64,000 nt of DNA from the NCBI GenBank assembly GCA_964517435.1, contig CAZFEC010000002.1, positions 1 through 64,000 of the forward strand. Reading direction: 5' to 3'. Source of the DNA: BS150m-G50 sp964517435. Lineage in GTDB: Bacteria > CAIWAD01 > BS150m-G50. The notes under the pieces are model-generated. The model was given only the letters and a program-made list of their open reading frames with translations. It did no database searches and had not been told where the DNA came from. This document shows, piece after piece, positions 45,916 through 54,971 of the stretch. Each line of letters opens with the position of its first letter. The first letter of the stretch is position 1. The translations under genes and the position numbers were made by a program.

Positions 45916-47214
45916 ATGTCAGAGAAAATAGTATTCAAGTACATCGACATCCCCGCTGCTGACAAGCTGTCAGTTTACCGCGAGCACGACGGTTACGGCA
46001 ATCTCAAACAGCTGCTCACCACCATGCAGCCGTCGCAGGTCACCGAGATCGTCAAGGACTCCGGACTGCGGGGCCGCGGCGGCGCCGGTTTCCCGGCCGG
46101 CGTCAAGTGGGGCTTCCTGCCGCCGCAGTCGGATAAGCCGGTCTACCTGGTCTGCAACGCCGACGAAGGGGAGCCGGGCACCTTCAAGGACCGTGAAATC
46201 ATCGAGAAATCCCCCCACCAGCTGCTGGAGGGGATGATCATCGCCTGCTACGCCATCGGCGCGACACGGGCGTACATCTACATCCGCGGCGAGTTCGTCA
46301 AGGGCGCCCACATCCTGGAAACCGCTATTCGCGAAGCGCGGGAAGCGGGCATCCTGGGTAAGGATGTACTCGGCACCGGCGTGGAGGTCGACATCAACGT
46401 GCACCGCGGCGCCGGCGCCTACGTCTGCGGCGAAGAAACCGCGCTGCTGGAGTCGATCGAGGGGAAGCGGGGCCAACCCCGTCTCAAGCCGCCTTTCCCC
46501 GCCGTCGTCGGTCTTTACGACTGTCCCACGATCATCAACAACGTCGAGACCCTGACTTCCCTGCCGGACATCCTGGCCAACGGTGCCGAATGGTACCGGC
46601 AGCTCGGCACCGAGAAGTCGGCCGGCAGCAAGCTGTTCAGCATCTCCGGACATGTCCGGCGCCCCGGCGTCTACGAACTGAAACTGGGCACGCCGCTGAT
46701 GGAGCTGATCGACGTGCACGCCGGCGGCATTCGGGAAGGCCACACGCTGAAAGCGTGCATCCCCGGCGGTTCCTCGGTACCCATTCTGACGGCGACCGAA
46801 TGTGAGACGGCCAGGCTGGACTACGAATCGCTGGAGGAGCAGGGCACCATGCTGGGTTCCGGCGCGGTCATAGTCATGGACGATTCCGCTTCCATCCCGC
46901 ATACGACCAGCATCCTGGCCGATTTCTACGCTCATGAGTCCTGCGGGCAGTGCACCCCCTGTCGCGAAGGCACCCGCTGGATGGCGCAGATCCTGCACCG
47001 CATCCTGGCCGGCGGCGGCAAGCCGGAGGACCTGGATCTGCTGCTCGACATCTGCGACAACATCAGTCTCAAGACCGTTTGTCCGCTGGGTGATGCCGCG
47101 GTAGGGCCGGTGCAGAGCGCCGTGACCAAGTTCCGTTCCGAATTCGAAGCACTGATCGCAAGCAGCGGCGCTTCGCGAAGCGTCGCCGCCACCAAGTCGG
47201 GGAGTGAGGTGTGA
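45916..47214 (+). CDS. nuoF: NADH-quinone oxidoreductase subunit F
   Basis: 51-kDa flavoprotein of complex I, 432 residues; binds NADH, FMN and the N3 [4Fe-4S] cluster. GLRGRGGAGFPAGVKWGF (~50-67, NADH/FMN), EGEPGTFKDREI (~93), GAGAYVCGEETALLESIEG (~172) and ESCGQCTPCREGT (~338) with the fourth Cys ~40 residues on (KTVCPLGDA). Directly followed by nuoJ with a 4-bp overlap, so nuoG, nuoH and nuoI are not between them. Confidence 0.97.
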   Translation: MSEKIVFKYIDIPAADKLSVYREHDGYGNLKQLLTTMQPSQVTEIVKDSGLRGRGGAGFPAGVKWGFLPPQSDKPVYLVCNADEGEPGTFKDREIIEKSPHQLLEGMIIACYAIGATRAYIYIRGEFVKGAHILETAIREAREAGILGKDVLGTGVEVDINVHRGAGAYVCGEETALLESIEGKRGQPRLKPPFPAVVGLYDCPTIINNVETLTSLPDILANGAEWYRQLGTEKSAGSKLFSISGHVRRPGVYELKLGTPLMELIDVHAGGIREGHTLKACIPGGSSVPILTATECETARLDYESLEEQGTMLGSGAVIVMDDSASIPHTTSILADFYAHESCGQCTPCREGTRWMAQILHRILAGGGKPEDLDLLLDICDNISLKTVCPLGDAAVGPVQSAVTKFRSEFEALIASSGASRSVAATKSGSEV

Positions 47215-47723
47215 TAACTGCAATTGTCTTCTACGCCCTGGGCCTGATCATCGTGATCGGCGCGCTGACTGTTGTCCTGGCCCGCCACCTGGTCAGTTCG
47301 TTTCTGGCTCTGGTGGTTACCATGTTCAGCGTCGGCGGGCTCTACATCCTGTTGCAGGCGCCGTTCCTGGCGGCCGTACAGCTGATCGTCTACGCCGGCG
47401 CGGTGATGGTGATGTTCCTCTTCATCATTATGTTGCTGGACCTGCGCGAAAGCCGGGCCAAGCTGCTGCCGGTATCGCCGTTGCGTATCATCAGCGCGGT
47501 GCTGGCGGGTCTGCTCAGTTTTCTGCTGGCTTTCGTCGCCCGCGATCTGAGCGGAGTGGAGCCGGTCGCGGCGGGTGAGGGTTTCCTCGGCAGCGTTACC
47601 CATTTCGGCGCGCTGCTGTTCAACCAGTACTACTATCTCTTCGAACTGGCCGGGATTCTGCTGACCGCCGCCCTGGTCGGCGCGGTGATCCTCAGCGGCC
47701 GGGCAGCCAAGGAGGAAGCATGA
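47211..47723 (+). CDS. nuoJ: NADH-quinone oxidoreductase subunit J
   Basis: 170-residue membrane subunit of complex I with five predicted helices; YILLQAPFLAAVQLIVYAGA is the conserved NuoJ helix with its pi-bulge. GTG start overlapping the nuoF stop and preceded by GGAGTGAGGT. Overlaps nuoK by 4 bp. Confidence 0.95.
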   Translation: MITAIVFYALGLIIVIGALTVVLARHLVSSFLALVVTMFSVGGLYILLQAPFLAAVQLIVYAGAVMVMFLFIIMLLDLRESRAKLLPVSPLRIISAVLAGLLSFLLAFVARDLSGVEPVAAGEGFLGSVTHFGALLFNQYYYLFELAGILLTAALVGAVILSGRAAKEEA

Positions 47724-48022
47724 TCCTGACCAACCACTACCTCATCCTCAGCATCATCCTCTTCACCATCGGTAGCGCCGGCGTGCTGCTGCGACGCAAC
47801 CTGCTGGTGGTGTTGATGTCGCTGGAACTGATGTTGAACGCCGTCAATATCAGCCTGGCCGCTTTTTCCCATCTTCATCAGAACATGGCGGGACAGGTTT
47901 TGATCTTCTTCTCCATGGTCGTGGCCGCCGCTGAAGTGGCGCTGGGTCTCGCCATCGTTATCCTGCTGTTCCGTCAGCGGCGGGAACTGAATATCGAGCT
48001 GTTCACTTCCCTGAAAGGATAG
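47720..48022 (+). CDS. nuoK: NADH-quinone oxidoreductase subunit K
   Basis: 100-residue membrane subunit, three helices, with the conserved glutamates in LELMLNAVN (~36) and AAAEVALGLAIVILLFR (~72). Fits between nuoJ and nuoL as in standard nuo operons. Confidence 0.96.
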   Translation: MILTNHYLILSIILFTIGSAGVLLRRNLLVVLMSLELMLNAVNISLAAFSHLHQNMAGQVLIFFSMVVAAAEVALGLAIVILLFRQRRELNIELFTSLKG

Positions 48023-48027
48023 AGAGG

Positions 48028-50016
48028 ATGACTGCAACTCACACGCACATCGAGTCGATCCAACAGGTGCTCTGGCTGATTCCCGCCCTACCACTGGCCG
48101 GATTTCTCTTCAACGGATTGATCGGGCCCAAGCTGCATGAAAAAGCGGTAGGCTGGATCTCATCGCTGGCGGTCGGCATTTCGTTCCTGCTCTCTCTCTT
48201 CACTTTCCGCCACCTGCTGGCGATGGAGAACGGCCACCGGTTGGTGGAGGTCGATCTTTTCAACTGGGTTAAGATCGGCGAACAGTTCAATATCAACGTC
48301 ACCTTTCAGCTGGATCCGCTGAGCCAGGTGATGCTGCTGGTAGTGACCGGCGTTGGTTTCCTGATCCACGTCTATTCGATAGGCTACATGGCAGGAGACC
48401 GATCCGTCGCCCGTTACTTCTCCTTCCTCAACCTGTTCACCTTCGCCATGCTGCTGCTGGTGATGGGCGGCAACTATTTTATCATGTTCATCGGCTGGGA
48501 GGGGGTCGGTCTCTGTTCCTACCTGCTGATCGGCTTCTGGTTTACCGACATGGAAAAGGCGATCGCCGGGAAGAAGGCTTTTATCACCAACCGTATCGGT
48601 GATTTCGGATTTCTGCTCGGTGTGTTCATCATCTACAAGCTGTTCGGCAGCCTCGACTTCACCACCGTGATGGGGCAGCTGGGGCACTTCCACACCGGCA
48701 ATGCCATGATCACCGCCGCCACCGCGCTGTTGTTCGTCGGCGCGATGGGTAAGTCGGCCCAGATCCCGTTGTATGTCTGGTTGCCTGACGCCATGGCGGG
48801 TCCGACGCCGGTCTCGGCCCTGATTCACGCCGCGACGATGGTAACCGCCGGCGTTTATATGGTGGCGCGCAACGCGATGCTCTACAACCTGGCCCCCGCC
48901 AGCATGATGCTGGTGGCCGTGGTCGGTGCGCTGACCGCCATCTTCGCCGCTACTATCGGCCTCATGCAGAACGATATCAAGAAGGTGCTGGCCTATTCGA
49001 CGGTCAGCCAGCTGGGCTACATGTTCCTGGCGGTGGGGGTCGGCGCCTATTCCGCCGGTATCTTCCACCTGATGACGCATGCCTTCTTCAAGGGGCTGCT
49101 CTTTCTCGGCGCCGGCAGCGTCATTCACGCCATGCATAAGGCGCTGCACCACAGCGACAAGGATCCGCAGGACATGCGCAACATGGGCGGTCTGAAGAAG
49201 TTCACCCCGGTGACCTTCGCCACCTTCCTGGTCGCCACGATCGCCATCGCCGGCATTCCGCCCTTCGCGGGCTTCTTCAGCAAGGATGAGATTCTCTGGA
49301 ACACATTCAACAACGGGCACCCGGTGCTTTGGGCCATCGGGCTGGTCGCCGCCGGCTTGACCGCTTTCTACATGTTCCGGCTGCTGTTTATGACATTTTT
49401 CGGTGACTTCCGCGGCAGTGCCGAGGAGCAATCCCAACTGCATGAATCGCCCGCGGTCATGACCGTGCCGCTGATGATCCTGGCGGTACTGGCGGCGGTG
49501 GGCGGTTTCGTCGGCATCCCGGAACTTTTCGCCACCAACCAGATTCACCATTTCCTGAACGAGGTGTTCGTCGGTTCCGGCGCGATGCACCTTGAACACG
49601 CCGCCGAGCATGGCGGCCACCACGCCCATGCGGCTCTGGAAATCGGTCTGATGGTGGTTTCGGTAGTGGTCGCGCTGACCGGCATTCTGGTGGCGCACCA
49701 TTTCTACCGCCGGCGGCCGGAAGTGCCGGCCCGGCTGGCGGAGCGCTTCGCCGGCATCCACAAACTGGTCTACAACAAGTATTTCGTCGACGAGCTCTAC
49801 GAGAAGATCATCATCAACCCGTTGCGGGCGCTCTGCAACTTCTTCTACAATATCGGCGACAGTCTGCTGGTGGAAGGAGCAGTGAACGGTTCCGCCCGAC
49901 TGGTTGACGGTATCGGCGCCATCGTGCGTCTGCTGCAGACCGGGTCGGTGCGCCACTACCTGCTGGGTATGCTGGCCGGTGCCGTCGTGATGATTTTCCT
50001 GGTCATCTACATATAG
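48028..50016 (+). CDS. nuoL: NADH-quinone oxidoreductase subunit L
   Basis: 662-residue antiporter-like proton-pumping subunit. Core helices include GWEGVGLCSYLLIGFW (~155), the pump-lysine region GKSAQIPLYVWLPDAMAGPTPVSALIHAATMVTAG (positions ~243-277) and HLMTHAFFKGLLFLGAGSVIH (~349). The long C-terminal lateral-helix region follows, with a His-rich loop near 530. RBS GAGAGG directly before ATG. Confidence 0.97.
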   Translation: MTATHTHIESIQQVLWLIPALPLAGFLFNGLIGPKLHEKAVGWISSLAVGISFLLSLFTFRHLLAMENGHRLVEVDLFNWVKIGEQFNINVTFQLDPLSQVMLLVVTGVGFLIHVYSIGYMAGDRSVARYFSFLNLFTFAMLLLVMGGNYFIMFIGWEGVGLCSYLLIGFWFTDMEKAIAGKKAFITNRIGDFGFLLGVFIIYKLFGSLDFTTVMGQLGHFHTGNAMITAATALLFVGAMGKSAQIPLYVWLPDAMAGPTPVSALIHAATMVTAGVYMVARNAMLYNLAPASMMLVAVVGALTAIFAATIGLMQNDIKKVLAYSTVSQLGYMFLAVGVGAYSAGIFHLMTHAFFKGLLFLGAGSVIHAMHKALHHSDKDPQDMRNMGGLKKFTPVTFATFLVATIAIAGIPPFAGFFSKDEILWNTFNNGHPVLWAIGLVAAGLTAFYMFRLLFMTFFGDFRGSAEEQSQLHESPAVMTVPLMILAVLAAVGGFVGIPELFATNQIHHFLNEVFVGSGAMHLEHAAEHGGHHAHAALEIGLMVVSVVVALTGILVAHHFYRRRPEVPARLAERFAGIHKLVYNKYFVDELYEKIIINPLRALCNFFYNIGDSLLVEGAVNGSARLVDGIGAIVRLLQTGSVRHYLLGMLAGAVVMIFLVIYI

Positions 50017-50126
50017 AAGTATGATGCCCGCACGGGACGGGGACCGGCAGCGCGACTGCAGGACCGGTAGCGTAACGGTATCCTCTATTTTCAGGGGAAA
50101 GCACATAGCGAAAGCATAGAGCAATT

Positions 50127-51611
50127 ATGGACAACATTCTCTCTATCATCATCTTCTTCCCGATAGTCGCCATGCTGCTGCTCTGGTTGATTCCGAGCCG
50201 GCAGCGAGCGCTACTGCTCTGGAGTGCCCTGGTCCTGTCGATAATCGAGTTCGGCCTCTCGCTGCAGCTGTTCTTCGGCTTCCCCGCCGGCGCGGATCAC
50301 CATTTCCGTTTCGTGGAATTATACGAGTGGATCCCCCGTCTCGGGATCAGCTATCACCTGGGCGTGGACGGCATCAGCCTCTTCCTGGTCCTGCTGACCA
50401 CTTTCCTGCTGCCGATCTGCATTCTGGCCGGCTGGGACGCCATTAAGGAGCGGGTGCGCGGCTACCTGATGATGTTCTTCCTGCTGGAAGCCGGAATCGT
50501 CGGCAACTTCCTGGCGCTGGACCTGGTGCTGTTCTATGTTTTCTGGGAGCTGATGCTGATACCGATGTACTTCCTGATCGGTCTCTGGGGCGGCTCAAAC
50601 CGAATCTACGCCGCCGTCAAATTCTTCATCTATACGATGGTCGGCTCGCTGCTGATGCTGGTCGCCATCCTCTATGTCTACTGGCATACCATCGATCCCG
50701 CCACCGGCGGTCACACGTTTGACCTGCTGCTGGCCTGGAAATACTTCGAAGCGCTTCCCACCGCCCAGCTCTGGCTGTTCGCCGCCTTCGCCCTGGCTTT
50801 CGCGATCAAGGTCCCCCTCTTCCCGCTGCACACCTGGTTGCCGGATGCGCATGTGGAAGCGCCTACCGCCGGCTCGGTCATCCTGGCGGGCGTGCTGCTG
50901 AAAATGGGAACCTACGGCTTCATGCGCTTCTCGCTGCCGTTGTTTCCGGAAGCGACGGTGCAGCTGGGACCGGTTCTGCTGATCCTGGCGGTCGTCGGCA
51001 TCATTTACGGCGCCATGGTCTCCATCATCCAGAAGGATATGAAGATGCTGGTGGCCTATTCTTCGGTCTCGCATCTCGGTTTCGTGGTGCTGGGCATCTT
51101 CATCCTGGAACCGCACGCGATGACCGGCAGCCTGATCCAGATGGTGAACCACGGGCTCTCCACCGGCGCCCTCTTCCTCGCGGTCGGCGTGATCTACGAA
51201 CGGTGCCATTCCCGCGAGATCGCCGCGATGGGCGGTCTGGCGCGGGTGATGCCGATTTACGCCACCGTGCTGATGATCGTCATGCTGAGCAGCGTCGGCC
51301 TGCCGGGTCTCAACGGCTTCGTGGGTGAGTTCCTGATACTGCTGGGCACTTTCCAGGTTTCCCCCTGGCTGGCCGCCACCGCTGCCCTGGGTGTGATCCT
51401 AGCCGCCGTTTACCTGCTCTGGATGTACCAGCGGGTGATGTTCGGCGAAATAACCCATCCCGAAAACGAAAAATTGACGGATATGAACGGGCGGGAAGTG
51501 GTGATGTTCCTGCCGCTGCTGCTCTTCATCGTCTGGATCGGCGTTTATCCCGGCACTTTCATCTCCCGGATGGAGGGTGCCGTGCTCAACTTGTTGAAGA
51601 TGGTGCAGTAG
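50127..51611 (+). CDS. nuoM: NADH-quinone oxidoreductase subunit M
   Basis: 494-residue antiporter-like proton-pumping subunit, ~14 helices. YHLGVDGISLFLVLLTT (~72), FYVFWELMLIPMYFLIGLWG (~135) and PLHTWLPDAHVEAPTAGSVILAG (~232) are diagnostic. Separated from nuoL by 110 bp that hold no gene. Confidence 0.97.
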   Translation: MDNILSIIIFFPIVAMLLLWLIPSRQRALLLWSALVLSIIEFGLSLQLFFGFPAGADHHFRFVELYEWIPRLGISYHLGVDGISLFLVLLTTFLLPICILAGWDAIKERVRGYLMMFFLLEAGIVGNFLALDLVLFYVFWELMLIPMYFLIGLWGGSNRIYAAVKFFIYTMVGSLLMLVAILYVYWHTIDPATGGHTFDLLLAWKYFEALPTAQLWLFAAFALAFAIKVPLFPLHTWLPDAHVEAPTAGSVILAGVLLKMGTYGFMRFSLPLFPEATVQLGPVLLILAVVGIIYGAMVSIIQKDMKMLVAYSSVSHLGFVVLGIFILEPHAMTGSLIQMVNHGLSTGALFLAVGVIYERCHSREIAAMGGLARVMPIYATVLMIVMLSSVGLPGLNGFVGEFLILLGTFQVSPWLAATAALGVILAAVYLLWMYQRVMFGEITHPENEKLTDMNGREVVMFLPLLLFIVWIGVYPGTFISRMEGAVLNLLKMVQ

Positions 51612-51615
51612 GTTG

Positions 51616-51693
51616 CCATTTGGACCCTACGGAATTGAAGTATTGAAACATTGACGCTCAAATGGTTTCGGAATGCTGCCGAGTCAGCATTCC
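51616..51693. repeat. Compound hairpin element, copy C (upstream of nuoN)
   Basis: CCATTTG/CAAATGG stem (from 51616) and GGAATGCTG/CAGCATTCC (51670-51678, 51685-51693), the same two stem types as copies A and B but in reverse order. Ends 31 bp before the nuoN start. Confidence 0.55.
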
Positions 51694-51724
51694 AATTCAT
51701 ATTTAAGCACGACGCAGGTAAGTC

Positions 51725-53152
51725 ATGAACGCATTTGCAGAGTTATCACACATCGGTCCTGAAATAGTCATCGCCCTGCTTGGCCTGCTGCTGCTGATTG
51801 TCGGCGCCTTCAGCGATAAGAACGCGCCCTGGCTGCCCTGGCTGGCCGGATTGGGCGTATTGCACGCCGCCTGGTTGACCTTCACCACGCCGCTGGTCAT
51901 GCGGCCGGTACTGGGCGGCCTGGTGCTGGCGGACCGCTGTACTCAATTCGCCAATGGTATCTTCCTGCTGGTGTTGCTGCTGCTGTTGCTTGGGAGTCAG
52001 GGCTACCTGCGGCAGCGGCGGGTGCCGTTCACTGAATACTACAGCCTGCTGATGTTCGCCACGGTCGGTTTGATGGCGATCAGCTCCGCCGCCAACCTGA
52101 TCGTGCTGTTTGTAGGCATCGAACTGCTTTCGGTCGCCCTCTACGCGCTGGCCGGTTTGATGCGCGAGGACAAGGCCTCCAGCGAAGCGGCGCTCAAGTA
52201 CTTCGTCACAGGCGCTTTTGCCACCGGCTTCCTCCTTTTCGGCATTTCACTGCTTTACGGCGCTACCGGTACTCTGTCGCTGAACGGTATCTACGCAGCG
52301 CTATTCCAGAACGGAAGTGACGGCGTGATGCCGCTCATCGGCATGCTGATGATGTTGACCGGTTTTGCGTTCAAGATGGCGGCGGTTCCCTTCCACGCCT
52401 GGTCGCCCGACGTTTACGAAGGCGCTCCGACGCTGATCACCGCCTTCATGGCCACCGCGGTCAAAGCGGGAGTACTGATCGCCTTTCTGCGGGTGTTTCT
52501 CGGGGGGTTGGAATCGCTGGGTCCCGTCTGGACCCAGGTTCTGGTCTGGCTTGCCATCCTGACCATGACACTCGGTAACCTCACCGCCCTCAAACAGACT
52601 TCTATCAAGCGCCTGCTGGCCTGGTCCGCCATCGCTCACGCCGGTTACCTGTTGATCGGGTTGCTGGCGGCTCCGGACAGTGTCGTGCAGGGACAGACCG
52701 TCCTCTTCTACCTGGTGCCCTACGCGCTCATGAACGCCGGTATCTTTCTGCTGGCGATTCAGGTGGATGTCTCCGGCGGCGGTTACGACCTGGAACGGTA
52801 CAAGGGGCTGGGTGCCCGTCACCCCTTCCTGGCGCTGCTGATGACGATTTTCCTGCTCTCCCTGGCCGGCATCCCCCCCACCGCCGGTTTTATCGGTAAG
52901 CTCTACATCTTCCAGGCCGCCGTGGAGACCGGGCATGTACCGCTGGCGGTGATCGCCGTTATCAACGCGGTCGTTTCAGTGTACTATTATATGCGGGTGG
53001 TGGTCTACATGTACTTCCATAAGGGGGAGGTTGGCGAGCTGCATCTGCCCGCCGGCATCACCATCTCCGCTACCGCCGCGGCGCTGGCCATCCTGCTGCT
53101 GGGTACCATGCCCGGCTTGCTGCTGCGGATAACCTCGCTGATCACGGTGTAA
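51725..53152 (+). CDS. nuoN: NADH-quinone oxidoreductase subunit N
   Basis: 475-residue antiporter-like proton-pumping subunit, ~14 helices. FVGIELLSVALYALAG (~136), KMAAVPFHAWSPDVYEGAPT (~218) and LLSLAGIPPTAGFIGKLYIF (~377) are typical NuoN segments. Last gene of the operon; a terminator follows. Confidence 0.97.
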   Translation: MNAFAELSHIGPEIVIALLGLLLLIVGAFSDKNAPWLPWLAGLGVLHAAWLTFTTPLVMRPVLGGLVLADRCTQFANGIFLLVLLLLLLGSQGYLRQRRVPFTEYYSLLMFATVGLMAISSAANLIVLFVGIELLSVALYALAGLMREDKASSEAALKYFVTGAFATGFLLFGISLLYGATGTLSLNGIYAALFQNGSDGVMPLIGMLMMLTGFAFKMAAVPFHAWSPDVYEGAPTLITAFMATAVKAGVLIAFLRVFLGGLESLGPVWTQVLVWLAILTMTLGNLTALKQTSIKRLLAWSAIAHAGYLLIGLLAAPDSVVQGQTVLFYLVPYALMNAGIFLLAIQVDVSGGGYDLERYKGLGARHPFLALLMTIFLLSLAGIPPTAGFIGKLYIFQAAVETGHVPLAVIAVINAVVSVYYYMRVVVYMYFHKGEVGELHLPAGITISATAAALAILLLGTMPGLLLRITSLITV

Positions 53153-53184
53153 CTCTTGGACGCGGGACTGTCTTGAGAACTTCT

Positions 53185-53218
53185 ACCCGCCTGTGCCAGC
53201 CGCGGGCGGGTTTTTATT
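53185..53218 (+). terminator. Terminator of the nuo operon
   Basis: ACCCGCC (53185-53191) / GGCGGGT (53205-53211) stem followed by TTTTATT. Confidence 0.85.
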
Positions 53219-53233
53219 AGATCTGGAGGAGCC

Positions 53234-54850
53234 ATGTTCTGGTGGAGCAGATATGCGACTCTCGTCCTGTTGAGCCTGTTGCTGGCCGGCAGTGGTCTCG
53301 CCGCTGAGAAGGAACACCCCGTCCGGCACGATGCGACTGTCTCAGCAACACCGGTGGAGCAGGGCGTTACCGGGGAGTACCACGACGAATCCGCCGCCGC
53401 AGCCGACGAGCATCACGCTGAAGCGGAGCTGCACACCGACGCGCACGGAGAACATCACCAGCCGCTGGGCGAGCGTCTGCCTCTCTGGAGCATCATCCCC
53501 TTCATCGGCATTCTCCTCTCGATCGCCCTCTGGCCGATGTTCGCTTCCCACTGGTGGGAGCACAACCTCGGCAAAGTGAGCGCCGGCTGGGCGCTGCTGT
53601 TCGCGATTCCGTTCCTGATCGCCTATGGGTTGCACGACGGGCTCTACGCTATTCTCCACATCTATCTACTCGACTATGTCCCCTTCGTCATCCTGCTGGG
53701 ATCGCTCTTCATCATCTCCGGCGGTGTGATCGTGCGCGGTTCGATCAAGGCCACGCCGCTGATCAACACCGTCATCATCCTGATCGGCACCGTGCTCGCT
53801 TCCTGGATCGGCACCACCGGTGCTTCCATGCTGCTGATCCGTCCGATTCTGCGCGCCAACGCGCACCGGCGCTACAAAATCCACACGCCGATCTTCTTCA
53901 TCTTCCTGGTCAGCAACATCGGTGGTTCGCTGACACCGATCGGCGATCCGCCCCTCTTCCTGGGCTTCCTCCACGGAGTGCCGTTCTTCTGGACCTTCCG
54001 TCTGATCAGCCTGATGACGGTGAACGTGATCGCGCTGCTGCTGGTCTACTATGCGGTTGATTTCCTGCTGATGCGCAAAGAGACCGCCCAGCAACCGGTG
54101 ACAACCGAGCCGTTGCGGGTGAACGGGCTCTTCAACCTGGTGCTCCTGCTGGGCGTGGTGCTGGCGGTGATCATGTCGGGCACGCTCAACCAGCACCCGC
54201 TGTTCTTCGATGCCGCGCATCAACTACCCCGCGGTATCCGCTTGATGGGCGGTGAACATCCGCTGATTCTGCCTTGGGTCAACCTGTTGCGGGACGGGGC
54301 CATGGTGCTGCTGATCCTGATCTCCCTCAAAACCACCGCGGAGGTCGTCCGCAAGGACAACGAGTTCACTTACTGGCCGATCAAGGAGGTGGCGATGCTC
54401 TTCGCCGGTATCTTCATGACGATCGTACCGGCGCTGGAGATCCTCAAGGCAGGCACCAGCGGTGCGCTCGGCTTCATCATCGAAGCGGTCGGCACTCCTT
54501 CCAGCTACTTCTGGATCACCGGTACGCTATCCAGTTTTCTCGATAACGCGCCCACCTACCTGACATTCTTCAATACCGCGCTGGGGAACTACTATCCCGG
54601 TGTGGTCGAGAGCGCGGCGGTACCGCAGCTGCTGGCCAATTATCCCACGATTCTGGTCAGCATCTCCGCCGGCGCCGTCTTCATGGGGGCGATGACCTAT
54701 ATCGGCAACGCGCCCAACTTCATGGTGCGCTCCATCGCCATGGAAACCGGTATCCGGATGCCCTCCTTCTTCGGCTACATGGGCTGGTCGGTCGTGATCC
54801 TGGTCCCGCTGTTCGTTGTGAACACCTGGCTGCTCGGGGTGTTCTACTAG
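53234..54850 (+). CDS. Sodium:proton antiporter (NhaD/citrate-transporter superfamily)
   Basis: 538-residue membrane protein. An N-terminal signal-like helix (~8-23, LLLAGSGLAA) is followed by a ~50-residue extracytoplasmic segment very rich in His and acidic residues (DEHHAEAELHTDAHGEHH), then ~12 helices. TGASMLLIRPILRANAHRR, GGSLTPIGDPPLFLGFL and SSFLDNAPTYLTFFN are the signature loops of the ArsB/NhaD ion-transporter clan. Na+/H+ exchange is inferred; the neighbouring proton-pumping complex I is consistent. The His-rich segment may bind metal or sense pH. RBS GGAGGAG. Confidence 0.88.
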   Translation: MFWWSRYATLVLLSLLLAGSGLAAEKEHPVRHDATVSATPVEQGVTGEYHDESAAAADEHHAEAELHTDAHGEHHQPLGERLPLWSIIPFIGILLSIALWPMFASHWWEHNLGKVSAGWALLFAIPFLIAYGLHDGLYAILHIYLLDYVPFVILLGSLFIISGGVIVRGSIKATPLINTVIILIGTVLASWIGTTGASMLLIRPILRANAHRRYKIHTPIFFIFLVSNIGGSLTPIGDPPLFLGFLHGVPFFWTFRLISLMTVNVIALLLVYYAVDFLLMRKETAQQPVTTEPLRVNGLFNLVLLLGVVLAVIMSGTLNQHPLFFDAAHQLPRGIRLMGGEHPLILPWVNLLRDGAMVLLILISLKTTAEVVRKDNEFTYWPIKEVAMLFAGIFMTIVPALEILKAGTSGALGFIIEAVGTPSSYFWITGTLSSFLDNAPTYLTFFNTALGNYYPGVVESAAVPQLLANYPTILVSISAGAVFMGAMTYIGNAPNFMVRSIAMETGIRMPSFFGYMGWSVVILVPLFVVNTWLLGVFY

Positions 54851-54971
54851 CTGTCAGCGGCGCGTCCGCCCCGGGAAAACACTTGCGAAAGTGGCTGCAA
54901 ACCTGAAACTTGCAGGAGCTCACAGCCTTCGGTTGCTGCTATCAGCAAGCACAGCATAAGAATAGGTCGCC

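Noticed and set aside
48160..50124. Long minus-strand open frame opposite nuoL (and similar ones opposite trkH, the metallophosphoesterase gene and nuoF)
   Set aside because: Antisense shadows of GC-rich genes; products are His/Gln/Asp-rich without domains, and the plus-strand genes are certain.
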